In this document: piece after piece, positions 1-5,498 of the stretch | Numbering within the stretch: position 1 is the first letter of the stretch | How the letters are laid out: every line of letters begins with the position of its first letter | Assembly (NCBI GenBank): GCA_030040265.1 | Contig: JASHUB010000014.1 | Location: 1-7,156, forward strand | From: Microcaldota archaeon | GTDB taxonomy: Archaea > Micrarchaeota > Micrarchaeia > Micrarchaeales > CABMGC01 | DNA length: 7,156 nt | Direction of reading: 5' to 3' | Position numbers and translations under genes: made by a program | Notes under the pieces: model-generated | The model's database searches: none | What the model was told of the DNA's origin: nothing | Seen by the model: only the letters and a program-made list of their open reading frames with translations

Positions 1-2
1 CG

Positions 3-2087
3 CTCACCGACTCGCTGCTCGCTCGTTCTGGAATCATCTCCAAGGCGGTGGCGGGAGAGGCGCTCTACACCAACTACGAGGCGATAGAGAAGGAGCGAAA
101 GATGACCATAAAGTCGGCGGACATCTCGCTCTCGTTCAACTACAAGGACCGCGAGTACATAATCAACCTGATCGATACCCCCGGCCACGTCGACTTCGGA
201 GGCCACGTTACGCGATCGATGAGGGCCGTTGACGGGGTAGTGCTGGTAGTCGACCCTGTCGAGGGAATAATGCCGCAGACAGAGACCGTGCTCAGGCAGG
301 CCTTAAAGGAGAAGGCGAAGCCGGTTCTGTTCATCAACAAATCTGACAGGCTGCTCACCGAGCTGAGGCTCACCCCAGAACAGACGTTCCAGAAGCTCCA
401 GGAGCTCATAAAGAACGTCAACCACCTCATATCGCAGTTCGCGCCAGAGGAATACGCGGAGAAGTGGCAGGTCAGCGTCGAGGCTGGCAGCGTCGCCATC
501 GGCTCCGCAGTAAAGAAGTGGGCGATATCGAAGAGGGTAATGGAGAAGTACAAGACCAACTTCAAGCAGATATTCGAGCTCACCGCAGCTGGCGACGAGC
601 AGAAGCTTCAGGAGGTCGCGCCGATAGACGAGGCGATCCTCTCGATGTGCATAGAGCACCTTCCGACGCCGAGAGAGGCGCAGAAGTACAGGATACCTCT
701 GCTGTGGCACGGCGACCTGACCAGCCCGGACGGCCAGGCGATGGTGAACGCCGATGCCAAGGCGAAGGTCAACATGATAATATTCGGGATCCACTACGAC
801 CCGCACGCGGGCGAGGTGGCCATAGGGAGAGTTTTCTCGGGAACGGTCGTCAAGGGCACAGAGCTGAACGTCTCCGGCAGGATAGAGACGCAGAAGGTCC
901 AGCAGATCGGCCTCTACATGGGACCAGACCGAGTGCCTGTCGACTCGATATCGGCAGGAAACATCGTCGCGCTCGTCGGCCTAAAGGACCTTTCCATAGG
1001 CGATACGCTAAGCGAGAACAAGATAGAGCCGTTCGAACAGATAAAGCACTATTCGCAGCCGGTGGTCACGAAGGCGATAGAGGCCAAAGACACGAGGGAT
1101 ACGATGAAGCTCATCTCGGCGCTGCGGGAACTCTCGAAGGAGGACCAGACGATAGTCGTCACGATCAACCAGGAGACCGGCGAGCACCTGGTCAGCGGAA
1201 TGGGAGAGCTGCACCTGGAAATCATAGAGACGAAAGTCAAGGACGAATTCAAGGTGCCCATAACGACCAGCGAACCGATAGTCGTCTACAGGGAGACCAT
1301 CGAGGGCGTCGCGAAGGACGTCGAAGGAAAGGCGCCGAACAAGCACTCACGATTCTACATAGACGTCATGCCGCTCGAGCCGGGCGTCCTCAAGCTCATA
1401 GAGGAAGGAACGCTGAAGGAAGGCAGGCCGAAGGGCAAGCAGTATCTCGAGGACCTGGTCAAGGCAGGCATGCCGAGAGAGGAGGCTCGAGGGTTAGAGG
1501 ACATCTGCAGCAACAACGTGCTCATAGACGCATCACACGGTGTCCAGTACCTGAACGAGGTCATGGAGCTGCTCATAGATGGATTCGAGGAAGCTGTCAC
1601 GGACGGACCTCTCGCAAGGGAGAAGGTGACCGGAGTGAAAGTGCTCATCAAGGACGCCACAATCCACGAGGACCCTGTGCACAGGGGCCCTGCGCAGATA
1701 ATCCCAGCGATGAGGAGGCCGATATTCGCCGGAATGCTGCAGATAGGCGTGGTACTCCTTGAGCCGAAGCAGAAGTTCACGATCAACATCCCGCAGGAAT
1801 ACCTTTCGGACATAATCGGCTACCTGCAGAGCAAGCGCGGGCAGATAATCGAGATCCAGCAGGAGGGCGGGCAGGTAACCGTCATAGCGAAGATGCCTGT
1901 CGCGGAGGTCATAAAGGGCTTCTCGAACGACGTCAGGAGCATGACGATGGGAAGGGCCATCTGGTACCCAGAATACTTCGGGTTCGAGAAGGTGCCGAAG
2001 GACCTGCAGGACAAGATTGTGAAGGAGATAAGGCAGCGCAAGGGACAGCCGCCAGAGCCGCCGAAAGCGACGGATTTCCTCGACTGA
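3..2087 (+). CDS. fusA: Archaeal translation elongation factor 2 (aEF-2), 5'-truncated by the window edge
   Basis: GTPase that drives ribosomal translocation of tRNA and mRNA in the cytoplasm. The reading frame is open from base 3, so the GTG at 48 is an internal Val codon. The first visible residues (LTDSLLARSGIISKAVAGEA) match the EF-2 helix just after the P-loop, so roughly 30-40 residues including the P-loop lie outside; 694 are visible against about 730 in the family. Seen: switch I with ERKMTI (its Thr at 105-107), G3 DTPGH (174-188), G4 NKSD (336-347), G5 GSA (501-509), domain II and III motifs (GMGELHLE near 1200-1223), and the domain IV tip EDPVHRGPAQ, whose His at 1680-1682 is the position converted to diphthamide in archaea and eukaryotes. 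It ends in tandem stops (TGA then TAG). No tuf or other str-operon gene follows; L7Ae does, from its own promoter-like element. Identification is very secure. Confidence 0.98.
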   Translation, partial: LTDSLLARSGIISKAVAGEALYTNYEAIEKERKMTIKSADISLSFNYKDREYIINLIDTPGHVDFGGHVTRSMRAVDGVVLVVDPVEGIMPQTETVLRQALKEKAKPVLFINKSDRLLTELRLTPEQTFQKLQELIKNVNHLISQFAPEEYAEKWQVSVEAGSVAIGSAVKKWAISKRVMEKYKTNFKQIFELTAAGDEQKLQEVAPIDEAILSMCIEHLPTPREAQKYRIPLLWHGDLTSPDGQAMVNADAKAKVNMIIFGIHYDPHAGEVAIGRVFSGTVVKGTELNVSGRIETQKVQQIGLYMGPDRVPVDSISAGNIVALVGLKDLSIGDTLSENKIEPFEQIKHYSQPVVTKAIEAKDTRDTMKLISALRELSKEDQTIVVTINQETGEHLVSGMGELHLEIIETKVKDEFKVPITTSEPIVVYRETIEGVAKDVEGKAPNKHSRFYIDVMPLEPGVLKLIEEGTLKEGRPKGKQYLEDLVKAGMPREEARGLEDICSNNVLIDASHGVQYLNEVMELLIDGFEEAVTDGPLAREKVTGVKVLIKDATIHEDPVHRGPAQIIPAMRRPIFAGMLQIGVVLLEPKQKFTINIPQEYLSDIIGYLQSKRGQIIEIQQEGGQVTVIAKMPVAEVIKGFSNDVRSMTMGRAIWYPEYFGFEKVPKDLQDKIVKEIRQRKGQPPEPPKATDFLD

Positions 2088-2092
2088 TAGTA

Positions 2093-2100
2093 TTTTATAT
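2093..2100 (+). promoter_or_regulatory. TATA box (box A) for the L7Ae-S28e-L24e operon
   Basis: TTTTATAT lies just after the EF-2 tandem stop codons. An archaeal transcript would start about 25 bases downstream, near 2122-2125, giving a leader of about 30 bases before the L7Ae start at 2155. That fits a leadered mRNA with a Shine-Dalgarno. Positional and compositional evidence only. The T-rich run could also help end the EF-2 transcript. Confidence 0.55.
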
Positions 2101-2118
2101 GTATGCTGACACAATAAA

Positions 2119-2133
2119 TGCACTAATTGTGCA
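2119..2133. repeat. Short inverted repeat at the predicted transcription start of the L7Ae operon
   Basis: TGCAC, five spacer bases (TAATT), then GTGCA: perfect 5-base arms. It sits on the predicted transcription start for the L7Ae operon. It could be a small operator or a short hairpin at the mRNA 5' end. Arms this short can arise by chance, so no function is assigned. Confidence 0.35.
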
Positions 2134-2143
2134 CCAATGAAAA

Positions 2144-2149
2144 GAGGTG
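2144..2149 (+). promoter_or_regulatory. Shine-Dalgarno that decides the L7Ae start
   Basis: GAGGTG matches the complement of the archaeal 16S 3' tail (GGAGGTGATC) and lies 5 bases before the ATG at 2155. It lies inside the reading frame if the upstream ATG at 2137 is used, which argues that 2155 is the real start. Confidence 0.75.
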
Positions 2150-2154
2150 TCTAT

Positions 2155-2610
2155 ATGGCAAAGGCTTACGTGAAATTCGAAACCCCAAAGGAGGTGTCTG
2201 AGAAGGCACTGGAAGCGGTGAGGCTCGCAAAGAAGAGCGGAGTCGTCAGAAAAGGCGTCAACGAAGTGACGAAGAGCGTGGAACGCGGTCTCGCGTCGCT
2301 CGTCGTTATCGCTGAAGACGTCGAACCCGAAGAGGTAGTGATGCACCTCCCGACGCTGTGCGAGCAGAAGTCCATACCATTCGTCTACGTACCGGTAAGG
2401 CTAGAGCTCGGCAAGGCAGCGGGACTCGGCGTCACTTGCGCCGCGATCGCGGTCGAGAAGCCGGGCGAGGCACAGGCGCTCATAACCGAAGTGGTCACAA
2501 AGACCACGGGCAAGGCGCCGCAGAAGAGGGCCGATGCGTCGAAGCAGGCAGCGCCTGCGGCAAAGCCGCAGCAGCCGGCCAAGGAAAAGAAGGCGACGGC
2601 AAAGCAGTGA
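2155..2610 (+). CDS. rpl7ae: Ribosomal protein L7Ae (eL8), k-turn RNA-binding protein
   Basis: Component of the large ribosomal subunit. In archaea the family also binds k-turns in C/D and H/ACA guide RNAs and in RNase P RNA. The product is 151 residues from the ATG at 2155, chosen over the ATG at 2137 because it has a well-spaced Shine-Dalgarno and gives the family-like N terminus MAKAYVKFE. The k-turn recognition segment GVNEVTKSVERG is at residues 34-45, followed by LVVIAEDVEPEEVVMHLP (49-66) and the IPFVYVP and LGKAAGLGV strands (74-94). The conserved domain ends near residue 118. The remaining 32 or so residues form a low-complexity Ala/Lys/Pro/Gln tail that typical archaeal L7Ae proteins (about 120 residues) lack. 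First gene of a tight operon with S28e and L24e, an order common in archaea. Confidence 0.96.
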   Translation: MAKAYVKFETPKEVSEKALEAVRLAKKSGVVRKGVNEVTKSVERGLASLVVIAEDVEPEEVVMHLPTLCEQKSIPFVYVPVRLELGKAAGLGVTCAAIAVEKPGEAQALITEVVTKTTGKAPQKRADASKQAAPAAKPQQPAKEKKATAKQ

Positions 2611-2611
2611 T
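2607..2611 (+). promoter_or_regulatory. Shine-Dalgarno of S28e overlapping the L7Ae stop codon
   Basis: GTGAT, part of the archaeal anti-Shine-Dalgarno complement GGAGGTGATC, contains the L7Ae TGA stop (2608-2610) and lies 5 bases before the S28e ATG. A ribosome terminating on L7Ae would sit on this site, so the two genes are probably translationally coupled. The match is short. Confidence 0.45.
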
Positions 2612-2616
2612 AAGAA

Positions 2617-2883
2617 ATGCCAGAAGAGAAGCAGCAACAGCCAGCGGCTCCGCAGAAGGAGCAGAGGGAGCAGCAGCTGGACGGCTTCCTGGCAGAGATC
2701 GTCGAGGTCGGAAAGATCAGAACGGGAATATACGGCGAGATAAAGCAGGTCATGTGCAGGATACTCGAGGGCCCGGACAAGGGCCGCGTCATAAGGAGGA
2801 ACCTCGCCGGCAGGGTCAAGCAGGGCGACCGGATCCGCCTGCCAGACACCAGCAGGGAGGACAAGCCCATAAGGGCAAGGTGA
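2617..2883 (+). CDS. rps28e: Ribosomal protein S28e (eS28) with a Gln-rich N-terminal extension
   Basis: Small-subunit ribosomal protein of archaea and eukaryotes, with an OB-like fold near the mRNA exit region. The product is 88 residues; the family is usually about 70. The conserved core runs from about residue 23 to the end: FLAEIVEVGKIRTGIYGEIK (24-43), then CRILEGPDKGRVIRRNLAG (47-65), then KQGDRIRL and a basic C terminus ending IRAR. Residues 1-20 are a Gln/Pro/Glu-rich extension, probably disordered. The only other internal Met is residue 46, inside the core, so the ATG at 2617 is the only sensible start. It follows the L7Ae stop by 6 bases and precedes L24e by 4 bases. Identity is clear from the ILEGPDKGRVIRRN block; the extension is the unusual part. 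Confidence 0.95.
   Translation: MPEEKQQQPAAPQKEQREQQLDGFLAEIVEVGKIRTGIYGEIKQVMCRILEGPDKGRVIRRNLAGRVKQGDRIRLPDTSREDKPIRAR
2878..2883 (+). promoter_or_regulatory. Shine-Dalgarno of L24e overlapping the S28e stop codon
   Basis: AGGTGA is a six-base match to GGAGGTGATC, lies 4 bases before the L24e ATG at 2888, and includes the S28e TGA stop (2881-2883). Same layout as at the L7Ae/S28e junction. Confidence 0.65.
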
Positions 2884-2887
2884 AGAC

Positions 2888-3052
2888 ATGCCCAGATGCG
2901 CCCAGTGCAATGCCGACATCGAAAAGGGGACTGGCATAGCCTATGTCAGGAAGAACGGCAACATCAAGTATTTCTGCTCGAACAGGTGCCTGAAGAACAA
3001 CGTTGTCCACAACAGGAAGCCCAACAAGAAGGAGATCAAGGCGTCGGCGTAG
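2888..3052 (+). CDS. rpl24e: Ribosomal protein L24e (eL24), zinc-ribbon type
   Basis: Large-subunit ribosomal protein of archaea and eukaryotes. The product is only 54 residues. It begins MPRCAQCNADIEKGTG and carries a four-cysteine zinc site, C4-x2-C7 and C30-x3-C34, in the family pattern (C-x2-C, then GTG, YV, G, YFCS, C). The tail is basic: HNRKPNKKEIKASA. Archaeal L24e is commonly about 55-65 residues, so this is complete, if at the short end. It sits 4 bases after S28e, completing the L7Ae-S28e-L24e cluster. The ndk and infB genes that often follow L24e in archaea are absent; a T-rich tract and a new promoter come next. Confidence 0.95.
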   Translation: MPRCAQCNADIEKGTGIAYVRKNGNIKYFCSNRCLKNNVVHNRKPNKKEIKASA

Positions 3053-3081
3053 ACCGGCTTAACGGGGGCCACAAAACAGGC

Positions 3082-3100
3082 TTATTTTCCACTCTTTGTT
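3082..3100 (+). terminator. T-rich tract, likely terminator of the ribosomal operon
   Basis: Pyrimidine-rich run TTATTTTCCACTCTTTGTT about 30 bases after the L24e stop. Archaeal RNA polymerase often terminates on T-tracts without a strong hairpin, and I see no convincing stem before it. It stands out against the GC-rich surroundings. Confidence 0.4.
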
Positions 3101-3129
3101 CCACATCCCGTCAGAACGGATGCCTAATC

Positions 3130-3138
3130 TTTAAATAT
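3130..3138 (+). promoter_or_regulatory. TATA box for the five-helix membrane protein
   Basis: TTTAAATAT is close to the archaeal box A consensus. Transcription would start near 3160, leaving about 10 leader bases before the ATG at 3171. A strong Shine-Dalgarno is missing (only AGGGAT at 3161-3166), consistent with a short-leadered mRNA. Confidence 0.65.
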
Positions 3139-3170
3139 GACCAAAATCATATACTATCCAAGGGATACTA

Positions 3171-4277
3171 ATGGCAGGAGCACCGGCACCCGTTGTAACC
3201 AGGAATTCGCTAGTCGAGCGTCTAGTCATAGCATACCACGAGCGCAAGGAGGCAGTAAGGAAGGGGGAGGCGTCGCTGGTCCCTTGGGCAAGCGGAATAG
3301 CGATGGAGCTTGCAGACAAGATAAGGCCGGTCTCGCACACCGCATCGTTGGCCCTGACCGCGGCAGGGGCAGGCGTCATGGGCGTCGGCGCGGTCGTTGA
3401 CGCATTCGCAATAAAGCAGGGCATGAAGGCGAGGAGGCAGAGGGAAGCAGTGGCCAGGGATGCAGGAAGGACCGGCGAGTACTACCCGGATCTCGTGCAC
3501 GACGCACGCGAGCAGTTCACACTTGACGTCAAGAGGGAGAGGCGCGTGGCCAATCCGATAACGTCGCCGAGCGACGAGCACTACCTGTGGAACCTCAGGA
3601 CGGCGAAGACGAGCGAGAAGGAGGCGCATGAGCTGAAGGAGCTCTTCGGCTATCTCGCAGGCGTGGCGCTGACCGCCGAGATCGCAATCGGCACACTTGC
3701 ATACTTCTTCCAGAGCGCCAGGTCTACGCTGGCGACCGAATTCCTCATTGTAGACGGGGCACTTTCTGCAGTGTTCATAGCAGGGGCGGTATGGGCGCAC
3801 AGGCGCGAGAACGCGCACGCAGAGACGACCGTAAGGATACACGCAGGCGAGACTCAATCAGGATACTCTATCGACAGGATAAGGGCTCTCGACCAGACGG
3901 CGAACGAACAGGTGGCGGCAGACACCCTGCCGAGCGCTCGCAGGCCTTTCGGCATGAACAACCTGCAGCTGTCGGTGGTCGTTTCGTGGGCGATGACCGC
4001 GGTCGATGCAGTGGCACTTGGGGTTGCATATGCGATTAACAATTACGACATGGAGAGGTTCCTGACAACGTTCGGCGGGGTCTCGATAGGGTTCGCGGTT
4101 CTCCTTACTGTGATAAACGGCCTCATGAACCTTGAGGGCAGGGATAGGGAGGAGGCATCTAGCGGCGGAACGCCAACGGGTCCGACTCCACCGCCTCAGC
4201 CAGGCGTGATATTCAACCCTCCTCCGGCAACGCCTTCGGGCAACGGCGCAGCATTCAACCCGCCCGCAGTGCCGTAG
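3171..4277 (+). CDS. Uncharacterised five-helix membrane protein with a Pro-rich FNPP tail
   Basis: I do not recognise this 368-residue protein. Five hydrophobic segments are visible, at about residues 56-81, 157-180, 187-209, 265-289 and 297-319. They separate a 55-residue N-terminal part, two charged loops (82-156 and 210-264, the first with KARRQR) and a C-terminal tail. If the charged loops are cytoplasmic, the short loops and the N terminus are outside and the tail is inside; the basic residues near the N terminus make this uncertain. No signal peptide, catalytic motif or transporter signature is seen. From about 330 the tail is Gly/Pro/Thr-rich and contains FNPP twice (348-351 and 362-365). 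The ATG at 3171 fits the TATA box. Codon use (many ATA and AGG) matches the neighbours, so it does not look recently acquired. It is probably a single-gene transcription unit. The existence of the gene is secure; its function is unknown. Confidence 0.85.
   Translation: MAGAPAPVVTRNSLVERLVIAYHERKEAVRKGEASLVPWASGIAMELADKIRPVSHTASLALTAAGAGVMGVGAVVDAFAIKQGMKARRQREAVARDAGRTGEYYPDLVHDAREQFTLDVKRERRVANPITSPSDEHYLWNLRTAKTSEKEAHELKELFGYLAGVALTAEIAIGTLAYFFQSARSTLATEFLIVDGALSAVFIAGAVWAHRRENAHAETTVRIHAGETQSGYSIDRIRALDQTANEQVAADTLPSARRPFGMNNLQLSVVVSWAMTAVDAVALGVAYAINNYDMERFLTTFGGVSIGFAVLLTVINGLMNLEGRDREEASSGGTPTGPTPPPQPGVIFNPPPATPSGNGAAFNPPAVP
4211..4266 (+). repeat. Imperfect direct repeat encoding the FNPP motif
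   Basis: ATTCAACC occurs at 4211-4218 and 4253-4260, each followed by a CCT/CCG-type proline run. The copies are 42 bases (14 codons) apart and in frame, giving FNPPPA and FNPPAV at the C terminus of the membrane protein. This may be a small duplicated tail motif. Confidence 0.5.
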
Positions 4278-4309
4278 TCCGGGCTAGCAGCCGCGTCGAA
4301 TCCGCAAGG

Positions 4310-4317
4310 TTATTATT
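4310..4317 (+). promoter_or_regulatory. TATA-like box for a leaderless thiI transcript
   Basis: TTATTATT is centred about 27 bases before the ATG at 4341, the distance expected if the mRNA starts at the start codon. No Shine-Dalgarno precedes that ATG (the upstream bases are T/C-rich), so a leaderless message is the best reading. The T-rich run 4310-4340 may also terminate the upstream gene. Confidence 0.5.
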
Positions 4318-4340
4318 GTTTGATTTCCTTATTCTCTCTT

Positions 4341-5498
4341 ATGAAATTTGACGACGGAGAGAAGGTACTAGTTGTACGCTTCGGCGAACTCTGGCTGCGG
4401 GGCAGAAACAGGGGCGATTACATAGCGCTCCTGAAGAGCAACCTGAAGAGGCAGCTGGAGGGCGAGGCGTACGCGCTCGAGCCGGAATACGACAGGCTCA
4501 TACTCCGGTTCATAAAGGGTTCGGACGAGCAGGGCATAGGACGTAAGCTCTCGAGACTCTTCGGGATAAGCAACTTCGCGATAGCGTATGCGACCAAGCC
4601 AAACCTAAGGTCGATAACCGCCACGTCGAAGAAACTGCTCAAGAAGCTAGGGCCTGCTGAGCGGAAGCTCAGGATAAACTCGCACAGATCCGATAAGAGC
4701 CTGAGCTTCGATTCGATCGACGTTATAAAGAGCATATCGAAGGCAGCAAAAACGCTGGGTATCGAGCTGATGACACACGGCTTCACCACAGACCTGTACG
4801 TAAGCATAGGCAAGGACACGGCGTTCGTATCGTGCCAGAAGGTGAAGGGGCAGGGAGGCCTTCCGGTTAAGAGCAGCGGCCGCGGCGTCGTGCTGCTTTC
4901 AGGGGGCATAGACTCTCCGGTCGCCGCGTGGTACGCGATGAAGCGCGGCATCGAGCCGATATACGTCCACGTGCACGCTTACCAGACTGCGGAGGAGGCG
5001 CTCGGCTCGAAAGTGCCACGCCTGATAACGATGCTCTCCGAGTACCATCCATCAGCGAAGACGTACTACGTGCCATCGTACATCCTGCAGGGGCACTCCC
5101 TGAAAGCGGGCAAGTACGAGCTCATCCTGCTGAAGGCGTTCATGCTAAGGCTCGCCGAGAAGATAGCCAAGAAGGAGGGCGCCGGCGCCATAATAACTGG
5201 GGAGAGCCTCGGGCAGGTAGCGTCGCAGACCCTGCAGAACCTGACAGCCGAGCAGGACGGCATAAAGGTCCCGATACTTAGGCCCCTCATAGGCTACGAC
5301 AAGGACGAGATAATAAGGATAGCGAGGAGCATCGGCACGTACGAAGAGTCGATAAAGCCGTACAAGGACGTCTGCTCGATAAACGCGAAGAACCCGGCCA
5401 CGGCGACGCCCCTCGCGAAGATGAAGGAGCTATCGAAGAGCACCAACCTAAGCACGATAGTGACGAGGTCGCTCAAACTGGCAGAGGTAAGGGGATGA
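4341..5498 (+). CDS. thiI: tRNA 4-thiouridine synthase ThiI, without rhodanese domain
   Basis: ATP-dependent enzyme that adenylates uridine 8 of tRNA and replaces oxygen with sulfur to make s4U. In some organisms the family also supplies sulfur for thiamine thiazole. The product is 385 residues from the ATG at 4341, preferred over the TTG at 4320 because the protein then begins like the family (VVRFGELWLRGRNR at 11-24). Domains: an N-terminal ferredoxin-like part (about 1-55), a THUMP tRNA-binding domain (about 60-165), and a PP-loop ATPase with LLSGGIDSPVAAW (185-197) and TGESLGQVASQTLQNL (286-301). There is no C-terminal rhodanese domain. Only two cysteines are present, C165 and C345; C345 in DVCSINAKNP appears to match the conserved catalytic Cys of the family (E. 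coli Cys344). The CxxC of methanogen Fe-S-type ThiI is absent near 262-271. The stop overlaps the next gene by four bases (ATGA). Confidence 0.95.
   Translation: MKFDDGEKVLVVRFGELWLRGRNRGDYIALLKSNLKRQLEGEAYALEPEYDRLILRFIKGSDEQGIGRKLSRLFGISNFAIAYATKPNLRSITATSKKLLKKLGPAERKLRINSHRSDKSLSFDSIDVIKSISKAAKTLGIELMTHGFTTDLYVSIGKDTAFVSCQKVKGQGGLPVKSSGRGVVLLSGGIDSPVAAWYAMKRGIEPIYVHVHAYQTAEEALGSKVPRLITMLSEYHPSAKTYYVPSYILQGHSLKAGKYELILLKAFMLRLAEKIAKKEGAGAIITGESLGQVASQTLQNLTAEQDGIKVPILRPLIGYDKDEIIRIARSIGTYEESIKPYKDVCSINAKNPATATPLAKMKELSKSTNLSTIVTRSLKLAEVRG
5484..5488 (+). promoter_or_regulatory. Shine-Dalgarno of the 182-residue protein, inside the thiI 3' end
   Basis: GAGGT lies 6 bases before the ATG at 5495, within thiI coding sequence. 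It supports starting at 5495, in the ATGA overlap, rather than at the later in-frame Met codons at 5513 or 5528. Confidence 0.6.

Noticed and set aside
464..1762. Long 432-codon open frame in another plus-strand frame inside EF-2
   Set aside because: Arg/Gly/Gln-rich shadow of a GC-biased gene; EF-2 is conserved across the whole span.
2137..2154. ATG at 2137 as the L7Ae start
   Set aside because: It has no Shine-Dalgarno, would put the good GAGGTG inside the gene, and adds MKRGVY ahead of a family-like MAKAYVKFE start.
3108..3119. CCGT-caga-ACGG inverted repeat upstream of the TATA box at 3130
   Set aside because: Only 4-base arms; expected by chance, and not U-tract associated.
2896..3171. 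91-codon open frame overlapping L24e and the following spacer
   Set aside because: Runs through the terminator and promoter region and lacks family features; the L24e frame has the intact zinc-binding cysteines.
4320..4340. TTG at 4320 as the thiI start
   Set aside because: It adds a Ser/Leu/Phe stretch not expected in the family; the ATG at 4341 fits the TATA spacing and the usual ThiI N terminus.
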